Shown one piece after another: positions 8,132 to 17,789 of a DNA stretch of 36,737 nucleotides (positions within the stretch are counted from its first letter, which is position 1; each line of letters starts with the position of its first letter). The position numbers and the translations under genes were made by a program. Source of the stretch: Phellopilus nigrolimitatus (Eukaryota; Basidiomycota; Agaricomycetes; Hymenochaetales; Hymenochaetaceae); assembly GCA_021029095.1 (NCBI GenBank), contig JAJOHG010000254.1:1-36737 (forward strand), in the 5' to 3' direction. Below the pieces are notes generated by a model. It was not told where the DNA came from, searched no databases, and saw only the letters and a program-made list of their open reading frames with translations.

Positions 8132-10241
8132 TCATCGTTCACTCAAAATGATGCGCACGGCGTCCTGCACACACCCAGCATCGAACACCGGGTCCTCACC
8201 GCATGCCTTGGCTGGTTCGACTTCTACGCAGCGGACGCCCATAGCCTGTCCCAACAGAAAATCGTTGATATCGCCAGTAAATCGTGGGACAGGAGGCTTT
8301 GCTTACTGTAATTTGTCCGACGTCGAGCGGCACCAACCCGCCTTTGAGGTGCACCAAATGCGTGATGTACGCCGAGATGGGGAAGGTCGTGTACGCGCTC
8401 TGCGACTCGTAATGCGCGTTCAGCGTACGCGTGATGGCACTGTCGGCGCGGTGACCTGATCTTCAGCTTCCGCAGGGCGGGGTCTAGATGCGAGCGTACC
8501 TGACATAGTCGACAGCCGTGTAACCACCTGTTTCGCGGTCATTTCTGGAGTTGACTGTTTTGTTTTGTAATGACAGTTCAGTGACCGCTGCTTACTAGGT
8601 ATGATTGCACGCACGCAGGAGTATCTTTGCTTTCAGAGTCCGAGACCTTGCGATGGCCGATGCGACGCCTTTCAGAGCTAGGCATGGAATGATGCTTCCA
8701 GGAGTTTCGATGAGCGGGTGAATAGTCATGGCATGGATGGCTTACCTTGTCCAGAGTGACCCGCATGAATAGACCAAGATGTCCTTACATGCGCATTGCG
8801 CGAGGAAGTCCTGGTTGGGTGATGGATATATCTCATGCCCGTATGTGTTGATGTAAAATACCCCTTCAGCCAACGACATGTGTCAGTTTGTTTATTTCTC
8901 ACCAAGGACAGCACTCACGGCTTATCTTGGAGTCCAGCGGCTCCTCCCTCCCGTTCTCGGCTTTCGAGAACACGAGGTTAGGTGTTCGGCTTCTTTCCGT
9001 CATCGGGACAGCCCGTGGACCAACGTCCCCATCGAACTCGTCAACTGGCGAGGTTGGGCCGGGGGTTAACGAGAAGGAGGTCTCCGAATTCACGGGATGA
9101 GAGATGTTGCATTGCCCGACGATATTTCTGCCGCTTTCCTGTTGAATTCGAACTCGAGAAATGTTGGGTCCATATTACAATAAAGCAGACGCACCAGCTC
9201 CGCCGCGATTGTCACAGTATGATTTGTAACCACGACCGGTATTATATTTGCCTATCCAAAAAACGACCGAGCAATCAAAAAAAGGACGAATCAAGAGGAA
9301 ACATGGCTTGCTACCTGGCTGTTGGTAATGGAAGAGAAAAGGAATATTGCGCTTGGTAATGATCGGAAGAAGATACGGGCGGCTGCGAGAAAATAGTTGC
9401 CTATGCTGGTACGTGTAAGGATAAACAGATAAGCGAAAAGTGGATTTAGATATGCGCAGAGGGATATTACCTGCCGTTTCTGAACGAGAAGTTCTTCTGT
9501 GCTCTTCGGAGGACCTCGCTCTCAAAGTAGACGAGGAAACCTGGGTTCATATAAAGTTATTCGGCTTGTATTTATGAGACAAAAAAAAAACCTCTGATGA
9601 CCTCCTTCCTATCAGGAGGTATCCCACCCCAAAGCGGACTTCGTCCCTCCACGATGTCGCGCCACTCGTCCCGCACTTCGCGCTCAGAGGAGTCCGCACT
9701 CAGGCGGTACGCAAGGAGGGACCGGATGCGGTCTAGGGGCGATCCCGGTGGAGAAAAGGGGATGAGGCGAAGGAGACGCGATCTAATGTCACCTGGGCGA
9801 TTCTTTCAGAGTTACTGTGGATGCATGAACATCTAAGAAAAACGCACCAATGGAGGGGCCGCCGAGCACGCGGATAATCTCGCTCGATGAGCCGCCGTCG
9901 TCAGAGACGGGGAGCACATAGCATGCATCGCCGAACGCAGAGCATATAGAATTACAGCCGGTGCCGCCAGATATCACAAGGAAAGAGGGTTCGGTATTGG
10001 GAGCGTCGCTTGGACTGCGCGTTCCTGGAGAGTCGCGCTCGGTTTCAGATAGGGAGGTGGTGGGAGGAAGGAAGGGAGGACGTGATTCGAGACTCGGCGT
10101 GTCCGCTTGGTATACGGGGAGGTCGAAGACAGAAGAACCTGGACTATCAGCACTTTGTTGTGTTCTGTGGTTTGACCGCACGGTCGGAATTGGCGCGCCT
10201 AAGAACTCTGGTTCGCCGTGGTCAGACCTTGACAAGGCCAT
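8132..10241 (-). CDS. CofD/YvcK-like (UPF0052) family protein
   Basis: Fungal member of the CofD/YvcK fold family. Archaeal and bacterial CofD makes the F420 precursor; bacterial YvcK/GlmR binds UDP-GlcNAc and controls carbon and cell-wall metabolism. The fungal role is not known to me. Eleven exons: 10241-9848, 9792-9592, 9540-9471, 9405-9315, 9251-9195, 9138-8919, 8863-8746, 8694-8615, 8554-8500, 8439-8307, 8245-8132; 510 aa. After a ~95-residue disordered N-terminus come FLVISGGTGCNSICSAFG, VLPVSDDGGSSSEIIRVLGG and PSIGDIRSRLLRLIP (nucleotide and metal-binding core), NFSFRNGSIGNYFL, PVVVTNHTVTIAAEL, YINTYGHEIYPSP, LLLNSRNDRETGGYTA and AYITHLVHLKGG. A Ser/Pro-rich insert of about 55 residues lies mid-protein. 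An upstream in-frame GTG was rejected in favour of the ATG at 10241. Intron 2 has a very unusual donor, G followed by ten T. Confidence 0.88.
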
Positions 10242-10890
10242 AGAGGTCACACGTAGAGTTAATGCAAAGCAATGTGAGTCAGATCAAAGAACTAGTTGAT
10301 GATCAGACACGTCAATAAATGACAACAACGCGTCGTGACTTTCCCACAATTTTCACCCTTGCGCGAAGCCGCTCTAAAGTCTAATGAAAACAACACGCAC
10401 TGGAGCCGGCGCGGAAGCAGATTTCTCGAGAGATTCATGAAAAAAAGCAATATCCCATATATTTAAAAGGGTGCGCATCAGAGTCTTCTTATGTGAAAAG
10501 CTTGATAAGAGTGACAGGACCAGTCTGCTGTAATGAAAACGTAAGAACATTATATCGGACTGTTTCAAGAATCGTTCTCCTTTCTTTCTGTTTTATCAAC
10601 CCTATGTCAAGTTCCCTATCACAAACTTATATTTGAACCCCACTTCCCCTCTTTCGATGCTCTTTAGTGGAAATTTACAAGACTCATTCCATTAAACTTT
10701 GTGCTTGAACTTAGTACTTATTTTTCTTGTAGACTTGCTTCATCTGTCTGTTTCCTAACGTAGTTGTAGCCCTACGTGCAAGCACATCTATCAATAATTC
10801 GTCTAGCAAGTAGGGAAGTACAGTATGCAGTGGACAAGTGTGGTGGCAGTAATGGAAATATGATACAGTGCGTCATGACGTCGATCAAGG
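10242..10890. other. Intergenic, CofD-like 5' flank / NFU1 3' flank
   Basis: About 650 bp. AT-rich around 10430-10760. No ORF with family features, no RNA gene recognised. Must contain the CofD-like promoter at its left and the NFU1 3' UTR at its right. Confidence 0.4.
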
Positions 10891-11890
10891 TTATAAAGAC
10901 ATGTATTGTGCCATACTGCAAAAAAAGGGGTCAGGCTTAGTCGGGCAAATTGGATAGTCAAAACAACGTACGGCGATTCCTCCTTCTTTTCTGGGTGTAA
11001 GCGCTGCTCAAGCTTTTCAAATTCACTGAGCGCAATCTCTTCCTCTTGATCAAGAACTTGCTCCACGCCTTTGACCTCCGGAATATAGTGCATCATCATC
11101 CGCTCAATACCCGTCTTCAATGTGACAGCGCTCGACGAGCAACCGCGACAGCTGCCCTTAAGCTTGAGATGTACAATACCGCCGTCGGTGAAGTTACGGT
11201 ATTCGATGTCGCCACCGTCTTCCATGATCGCTGGGCGCACACGCGTCTGAAGAAGTTCCTTAATCATCGCGACTGTGTCCGAGTCCGTATCGAGGATGCG
11301 AGTGTCCTGCGGACCAGCAGCCTCTCGCTCCTCATCACTACGGAAGAGTGGCTGCCCAGACGAGAAGTGCTCCATGAGGATGGAATACACCTCAGGCTTG
11401 ATGACGGACCATGGTACGTCCGGGTCCTTCGAAACCGTGACAAAGTCCGGGCCATAGAAGACGGCTCGGACGTTGTCAACACCCATGAGTCGAATGGCAA
11501 GCGGCGATGCAAGCGCGGAACGTGTGTCGAGGAATTCAGCGGAGCCGTCTGCCATGACGTCAACGCCGGGGATAAATTTGAGCGAGTCGTCGTTCGGTGT
11601 CGATTCTGTCTGGATGAACATCGAGCGAGCTGTGTTTTTCACATTAGTACAGGAAAATAGCTGATTCTAACACAAGCAAACTCACTGAGACGGGGAGCAT
11701 TTTTCTGTACGGACGATATTGTTAAGCGCGAGGAGGAGGCGGAGCTAATCGACGGCCCCCAGCCATTGACGAGCGTCGAGGCATGCCGGGCCGACAGGAG
11801 TCGTTTCGCTGACGCAGCGGTGAGCGGGCGCTTTGCGCAACTCGATACGCACGAGGTTCTTAAAGATGAGGAGGCTGCTCTGAAGGTCAT
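10891..11890 (-). CDS. NFU1: Mitochondrial NifU-like Fe-S scaffold/delivery protein
   Basis: NFU1 transfers [4Fe-4S] clusters to late mitochondrial clients such as lipoyl synthase and complex II. Exons 11890-11686, 11629-10972, 10915-10891; 295 aa. The N-terminus (MTFRAASSSLRTSCVSSCAK) is an Arg/Ser-rich mitochondrial presequence running to about residue 40. Next the Nfu N-terminal domain: MFIQTESTPNDDSLKFIPG, DNVRAVFYGPDFVTVSKD, WSVIKPEVYSILMEHF. Then the NifU domain: LQTRVRPAIMEDGGDIEYR and the cluster-binding CxxC in LKLKGSCRGCSSSAVTLK. The last exon adds only MAQYMSL and stop, with the donor GTACGT chosen because it restores the frame. The ATG at 11890 was preferred over upstream in-frame codons because it begins the presequence. 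Confidence 0.95.
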
Positions 11891-12118
11891 GATGGGCGTC
11901 GGAGAGAGAGTTAGGTCGTTGCCGCCGATGACGAACTCCCCCGGAGCGTTAAGGACATTAGTCATGCACGTACATGTAATCACGTGAAAAGCCAATCACA
12001 GCGCGTGCGTCAAGGATCATCCTCGCTTGCTGATTGGCCGAAAATAAAATAAATAAATACATTCTTGCTGAGCGAAATACATGTACAGTTCAGTCAGCGC
12101 GTACACAAGTACGTGAAC

Positions 12119-12135
12119 TCGCGAATTATTCGCGA
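12119..12135. promoter_or_regulatory. 17-nt palindrome TCGCGAAT-T-ATTCGCGA
   Basis: Perfect 8-bp arms around a single central base, about 230 bp upstream of the NFU1 start codon. The form suits a dimeric DNA-binding protein, but no regulator can be named from sequence. Confidence 0.35.
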
Positions 12136-12271
12136 ATCATTGCATATGTACATATCAGCACTAGTCAGCAGATGCAAGACAAGATTCTATGGACGAAGTC
12201 GGACCTACAGTACAAGCACCTGGGATGGCAAATGCTATCTAAATTTTATAGACCAGCCGTAAGAAAATTGG

Positions 12272-12966
12272 CTAAGCGGTAGATGAATGAAGAAACTCCG
12301 GAGAGCGCAACGATGATGGCAAAAGGATCCACCCATTCTTTTCGTCCACGTGCTCGAGCAGTACCAAAAGACCGGAGACGGCAGAGCGGACATAGAGTTT
12401 GACCGGCCTATGATCTGTGCAGCAGAGTAGCGATCTGGAGAGCGTGAATGCGGAGGTAAAGAGATCATCGGGTTTTGGCCACCTGACTACGGATACCATC
12501 AGCCCGGTAGCTTGGAGGGGACAAACCCAACGACGACGGACACAATGACGAAAGGTCGTAGGTATCGGTCAACCTTATGTTTCCCGATGCTTTTGGGTTC
12601 CCGGAAAGAACGAAGGCGGACGCGATGACAACGAGCGGGGGTGGGTGGAGGGTCATGGAAGCGGACTACGTCCGAGTTTAATCGTTCAGATTGGAGATGA
12701 GGTTCTGGTACGTCATCTTTATCCAGAATTTCTTTTGGCAACCTCAACGCGAGGACAGGCGGTGGGCGTCTGGAATAAATGGAGAGAGGCACTTTTCTGA
12801 GTCTCTCAAATGTCTGTCGGGGCGAGGCGCGGAATGTCGCTGGCCGATATATTCGGAGGGAGGCACCACCCCTCTGCGCGTCTTGTCCGACTGCTTGTTT
12901 TTCGTCAACATCAAGTATGCGGAGCAACCAATTTCGATGGGAATGAAGGCACAGGTACGCCTTCAC
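12272..12966 (-). CDS. Uncharacterised ORF(s), possibly a spliced small membrane protein
   Basis: An open frame of 155 codons covers 12966-12499 without a family match. Near its end it has a hydrophobic stretch (RPFVIVSVVVG) after a basic region. A 45-nt stretch starting GTTTGTCCCC, with a GCTGAT branch-like site and ending GTAGTCAG (about 12519-12475), could be an intron; splicing it would join VSVVVG to WPKPDDLFTSAF and continue to a stop at 12272. The composition (rich in Arg, Pro, Leu) does not look strongly coding and I cannot name a function. It could be chance ORFs in the NFU1-HEM3 gap. Confidence 0.25.
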
Positions 12967-13577
12967 ACATCACGCATCTGCCAGTCCGCTTCTCAAGAGT
13001 CTGACAGCGAGAAAACGAGACGCGAAGTGGTATGCGCCTGACATTTCAGACGTACCTTTCAGATGGAGGCGCATCCCCGTTTGTTTTCAACGGTTCATCG
13101 TTTTGCACGGCTCACACAGGCGTAAGTTGAAAGTATAGGAGATTATAAGATGTTTGGGTACATATTTGTATTTCTCTTCTTTTTAGCTAATTGTGTTGTC
13201 TTCGTCCTACCGCTCGGTTTCAATGTTTCCCTTTTCGATTTATCTTTTGAGGTTGCGAACACGACTCCCAAATCCAGAACACGCTCGAGCTCACACGATG
13301 CTTCACAGCAAGGACTTTCAGCGCCTAGGTTTAAGTTTCATCCTGTTTCGTTGATACAAATGAAACATAGACACGGAGTATGGCAATGAAGCTGTTGGCG
13401 GACGAATGAGAGGAAGAGCATACGACGGTCGCATACACGATCGACAGCTCTTCCCACGACGAGAAAACGCATACATAGAGCGCCAGCTCGACTCATGTTC
13501 GTTTATATTGTTGAGCGCCCTTCACTAATTTTTCTCCATCCCTGAATTCCTATCCATTGTCGAAAGAGAACTGCACG

Positions 13578-14840
13578 ATGTCGAGCGAACCCGCATCGCG
13601 CACTGTAACCTTCACTCTCGCCTCGCGTGCCTCGCAGCTCGCGCAGATCCAGACGCACATCGTGCGCGATACGCTCGTCACCTCGTTTCCCACCACCACC
13701 TCGCAAAAATATGTGTTTGCAACATCATTCATGCGCACTGCGGGCGACAAAAACCAGGTCCAGGCGCTCTATGTGCTCGGCGGCGGTGCCGGCGGAAAGG
13801 CGCTTTGGACGGAAGAGCTGGAGGCAGCACTTTTGCGCGCGCCGGATGAGTCGGTTGTGCTTTCGGACGTGGCAGCCAAGGGCGCGGACGACGACGATGC
13901 GCCTGCGGCCCGCGTGGACATGCTCGTGCACAGTCTGAAAGACGTACCGACTACATTACCCGCAGGATGTACGATCGGCGCGATACTCAAACGCGAGGAC
14001 CCAGTTGATTGTCTCGTTGTGAAGCAGGGCTTGACGTACAAGAGCTTGGATGTTTTGCCGAAGGGCAGCGTAGTAGGGACGAGCAGCGTTCGGAGGGTTG
14101 CACAGCTAAAGAGGAAGTATCCCGGGCTGCAGTTTGCTGATGTGGTGCGTCCTCTCATTCCTTTGGCACACTAAACATTCTACTAAATTCTACATATGTG
14201 CGATAAAGCGAGGAAATTTGTATGATCTCTTCACTTTTCTATTATATAGTCTCTTAACTCGGTTTGCTTGTCCCCAAGGAACACTCGAATGGCCAAGCTA
14301 GATTCGCCCGAGGGGCCTTACGTTGCTATAATCCTCGCGAAAGCCGGGCTCGTACGTCTCGGGATGGGTGCACGCATCACTGCGGACGTTGGCGTACCTG
14401 TACTATATCACGCAGTCGGGCAAGGCGCTCTGGCTGTAGAGGTGCGTGAGGGCGATGCCGCAGTCGGAGCACTGTGCAAGGTGCTGAACCACCAGCCGAC
14501 GGAATGGAAGTGCCGCGCGGAGCGTGCGATGCTGCGTGTGCTTGAGGGAGGATGCAGCGTGCCGGTCGGTGTACATTCCGAGCTCGCATTCGTCGGCGGA
14601 GATGAGAAGGCAAAGCTTACAATCACGGGCACTGTGACAGCGCTGGACGGCACTCGCCATGTCGAATACACGCTAGAGGCGGATGTGGGCTCAGCTGAGG
14701 ATGCAGAAAGCGCTGGCGAGAGGCTGGCAAGAACGTTGATGGAGAATGGTGCCAAGGAGATTTTGGTCGAAATCACTGCAGACAAAGCGGCACGCAGAGC
14801 TGCCGAGGCTTCGGAGAACCCAAAGACGAAGACGACTTGA
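13578..14840 (+). CDS. HEM3: Porphobilinogen deaminase (hydroxymethylbilane synthase)
   Basis: Polymerises four porphobilinogen units to hydroxymethylbilane in haem synthesis (cytosol). Exons 13578-14144, 14209-14219 (an 11-nt micro-exon) and 14279-14840; 379 aa. Family blocks: FTLASRASQLAQIQTHIV, DKNQVQALYVLGGGAGGKAL, LWTEELEAALL, VDMLVHSLKDVPTTLPAG, GSVVGTSSVRRVAQLKRKYP, then the spliced DVRGNLNTRMAKLD, YVAIILAKAGLVRLGM, VGQGALAVEVRE and the dipyrromethane cofactor cysteine in LEGGCSVPVG. The micro-exon supplies RGN and part of L in the conserved RGNLNTR; without it the motif cannot be made. The start is ATG 13578; an upstream in-frame TTG was ignored. An acidic KGADDDDAPAA insert sits near residue 100. 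Introns are 64 and 59 nt. Confidence 0.95.
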
Positions 14841-16179
14841 AGTAGCCATTCGTTACAAAAACAAATCTGTATTAAAATTTATTCGTTACAAATCTACAAC
14901 ACAGAATACGAGCATAGTTGAATGGATGTGCCCCGATGTATCAGTCGACGATGGCCTGACGAACGACGCGCACCGACATTAGAGGTTACCAGGGAGATAT
15001 TCTGCATCCCCACGAGCGCCTGCAATAACCCTTCTGTAAGGCCGGGTAAGCAAGTGACTCTATAGCGGAGATGAATGACATTGAGGGAAAAGACATGTGG
15101 AAAACGAAAATTTTATAGGCGCGTTGTTTGATGTTATTTGTGAGTCTTCTGCATTTGGGGCGTGTGTGGCTCCTTTCTCTAGACAAAGTATGCCGTGAGT
15201 GCACTAAAAGCTTACTTACCACCAGAGAGATGACTCTCTCCGTACATTTCAGACCACCTCGTCACTATCGGTTCTCCCGAGTTGGCACTCCCCAATCAAA
15301 TACTTCCCTTCATGCATTAAATAATTGTGTCCTCCAGCTGCCAGCATTGCTTGAATACAGCCTTTTGCGGACACTTATTTAACTATTAACTTGCCCTGGT
15401 CTTCAGTTTCCATTTTGACTTCCTGATACGCTATATCGGCTAGCCAGTCTTCGAATTAACCAGTCGGCTTTGCTTTTGGTGCTTTGCAAAATTTATATTT
15501 CTTTCGTAAACTTGGAGACACGTTTGCCAATAAGAGGATTTTGCTTCCATACCTAGGAATAAGTAAGATGTAATTAAGATACCATGGCTGTAGAATGAGA
15601 TTATAGAGACGAAGGATAGCACGGCAGATACGTGTGTATGCCAATCTTTTATGAGACCTTTTTTACAGGGAAGTGAGAGCGTCTTCTGCGGGAAGTTTTC
15701 CAATTGGGTAACGAGGATTTCGTCTTGGATTCGTTAGCCTTGACCAACGGTCTCGGTCCAAAACCAAGCTTACTCACGGCTTCTTTCGTATGCGTGAGTA
15801 AGCAATCCCGGAACTAGCTCCAGGAGAATTCAAACTTGACTGCGTCACTGGTTAAAAAGTAGCATGTTTCATTTTGGAAGCTATAAGACAGAAGAAGAAT
15901 AGGCTTAGAAGGGTGTCTCCTAGTCGCAGTTGTCTCAGATTGCATCTAAGATGCTCCTGAGTTCCCTATGATTAGAATTGCAAGAGAGGTTCCATGCCGT
16001 CCCCATTACAATTTGTGGACAGTCATGTAAGGTGATGGTTGTACGTATATCCGCGAGATAGGACGTGTGCGCGTTGTGTAAGTCTATTTGGCGCATTTCC
16101 GATTTCAGAGCGTGTGGTGGCACTGACTCTGCCAAGGCTCTCCTATTACCGCACACTACGATCACAATCCGGATTCACG
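14841..16179. other. Intergenic, HEM3 3' flank to UBE2W promoter
   Basis: About 1.3 kb. ORFs here are short and lack family features. The one structure I see is an inverted repeat at 15768-15803. AT-rich near 14840-14900 (HEM3 3' UTR). Confidence 0.4.
15768..15803. repeat. Inverted repeat, 11-bp arms
   Basis: GCTTACTCACG (15768-15778) and CGTGAGTAAGC (15793-15803), perfect complements with a 14-nt loop. No U-tract follows and no gene ends next to it. Function unknown. Confidence 0.45.
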
Positions 16180-17247
16180 ATGAGCGGCATCTCGACAAGG
16201 CGGCTCCAGAAAGAGCTCAAGGAGATACATAACGATTGTCCTCAGGGTGCGTGCTATAACGCCGCTTGATTCTATGCGCTTAACGTTTGGTGTCTCGATC
16301 AGGCATCAAGCTCGTCAAAGCGGATGACTTCGAGACATGGATCCTCTCGTTGGAGGTTCTCGGCGAGAGCCTATACGTCGTATGTCTATCCCTTTGTTCT
16401 CTTGGTGCCCTCCAGAAATAATCTGAACATTGTACGTCCGTTTGAGCAGGGGGAGACGTTCATGCTACGGTTTCGCTTTGACACGCAGTATCCGATCTCG
16501 TCGCCGAGCGTGACATTCGTTGTGGATCAGCAGCACCAAGCTCCATTGCATCCGGTTGGTACTGCTATATTCTGCTATGCTCCTATATGCTGATTCAAGT
16601 CGCTGTGTCGCGTAGCACGTCTACTCTAACGGACATGTGTGCATCTTTTAATTGCCCACGCAGTGTTGACCTCTCATTTATTCATATAGATCTGCGCAAA
16701 TATCCTCGGAGACGGTTGGTCTCCTGTGCTCAGCGTTACCTCTGTATGCATATCGCTGCAGAGCATGCTTGCGTCGTGTCAAGTAAGCCTTCACTTCTTT
16801 CTTCCTTTCATTCTCTTCCGCCTCTCCTGTTTCTTAGAATAGAAGCCTGCCACCTATTTCTATATTTCCTGCTTAACGCTATTTTACTCACTCTTTCTAT
16901 CCATGAACTTTCATTTGACGGACTCCCTTGCCCTCGCCCGTGCCAACGTTAGAAAAAAGAACGGTGCGTTCATGTGGCTCCTCTTTTCAGCCTTTGTTCT
17001 TTACCTGACTGAGCGCATCATGAATTCAGTCCAGAAGGCAATGATCGATATGTCATGTTCGCGCCGGACGACCCGAAGAAGGTACGCTTTCTTCGTCTTT
17101 GTTTCTTCACCTCTCCGTTGAACACCAGCTGACGCTACTTCTGGTTGGCTGCAGTCGAGATTCATGTATGATGGTATGACTTCTCTGTTCCTATCACGAG
17201 GTCTAAACTCATCTCACCATATTCGCTCTCACGTAGATGATTCGTGA
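16180..17247 (+). CDS. Ubiquitin-conjugating enzyme E2, UBE2W type
   Basis: E2 enzyme of the UBE2W/UBC16 group, which attaches ubiquitin to protein N-termini. Nine coding exons: 16180-16246, 16303-16379, 16450-16554, 16616-16636, 16690-16782, 16953-16963, 17030-17081, 17155-17173, 17237-17247; all phases close, 151 aa, equal to the human protein as I recall it. Start motif TRRLQKELKEIHNDCPQG; then ESLYVGETFMLRFRFDTQYP, SSPSVTFV, HPHVYSNGHICANILGDGWS with the catalytic Cys in GHIC, PVLSVTSVCISLQSMLASC, and a C-terminus ending FMYDDDS. The HPHVYSNG form (not HPN) is the UBE2W signature. Four exons are tiny (21, 11, 19 and 11 nt). The intron at 16783-16952 is 170 nt, long for this window. It is convergent with the copper-fist gene. 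Confidence 0.92.
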
Positions 17248-17789
17248 GTCTAGCCACCTCCGTTCCTGTCCACTATCTTCCTGACCAGTTTTCCGTTCTT
17301 CCGCAGGGTCTGACCTCTACCAGCCAATCCGCTCACTTCGTCCGCCCAACACACTTATAATTTACACAAGGAGACGCTGCCGCGGATTCCATCTGACCTT
17401 GATTTGTTTGCTCTCTCATTTGTTACATCGAGCATTCCTTCTTTGTACTCTGTAGAACACGAGATCGCCTACAATATCTCTGACGCTGTCGATGTACGAT
17501 GTATGCTAGTACTGAACTTATTGTATACAGTGCTGTGCCAGGATAAATCATTTAGGCATTGCTCCTAAGAATCAGATATTTGGGAGAAGGTACAGGCTGA
17601 ATAATCAAGGAATTCGATTGCAAGTGCTGGATTTTAAAGTCTGAACCAACGCGAGAAGGGCCCTGGAGTAACGTACACGTCCAATAAATAATCCAAGGGA
17701 AAGGAGCATACGTGAACCCAGGAAGTAATCAAACAACGGAGTGATAGAAAAACAAGAAATCCCATTTTATTCCCCAAGCCAATCCCCTG
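17248..17789. other. Convergent 3' flanks (E2 and copper-fist genes)
   Basis: About 540 bp holding the two 3' UTRs. No ORF or element of note. Confidence 0.4.

Larger units (their letters stand above)
11891..13577. other. Long intergenic region between divergent NFU1 and HEM3
   Basis: About 1.7 kb. It carries the NFU1 promoter at the left (with a 17-nt palindrome at 12119-12135), an unconfirmed minus-strand ORF at 12499-12966, and the HEM3 promoter/leader at the right. No transposon ends or RNA gene were recognised. Confidence 0.4.

Noticed and set aside
8042..8459. Plus-strand ORFs between ALG1 and the CofD-like gene
   Set aside because: They overlap the last exons of the CofD-like gene on the other strand, whose splice phases close exactly.
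13557..13577. Upstream extension of HEM3 to 13557
   Set aside because: The codon at 13557 is TTG, not ATG; the ATG at 13578 is the first proper start.
15440..15703. 87-codon minus ORF in the HEM3-UBE2W gap
   Set aside because: No motif, AT-rich, no supporting splice sites.
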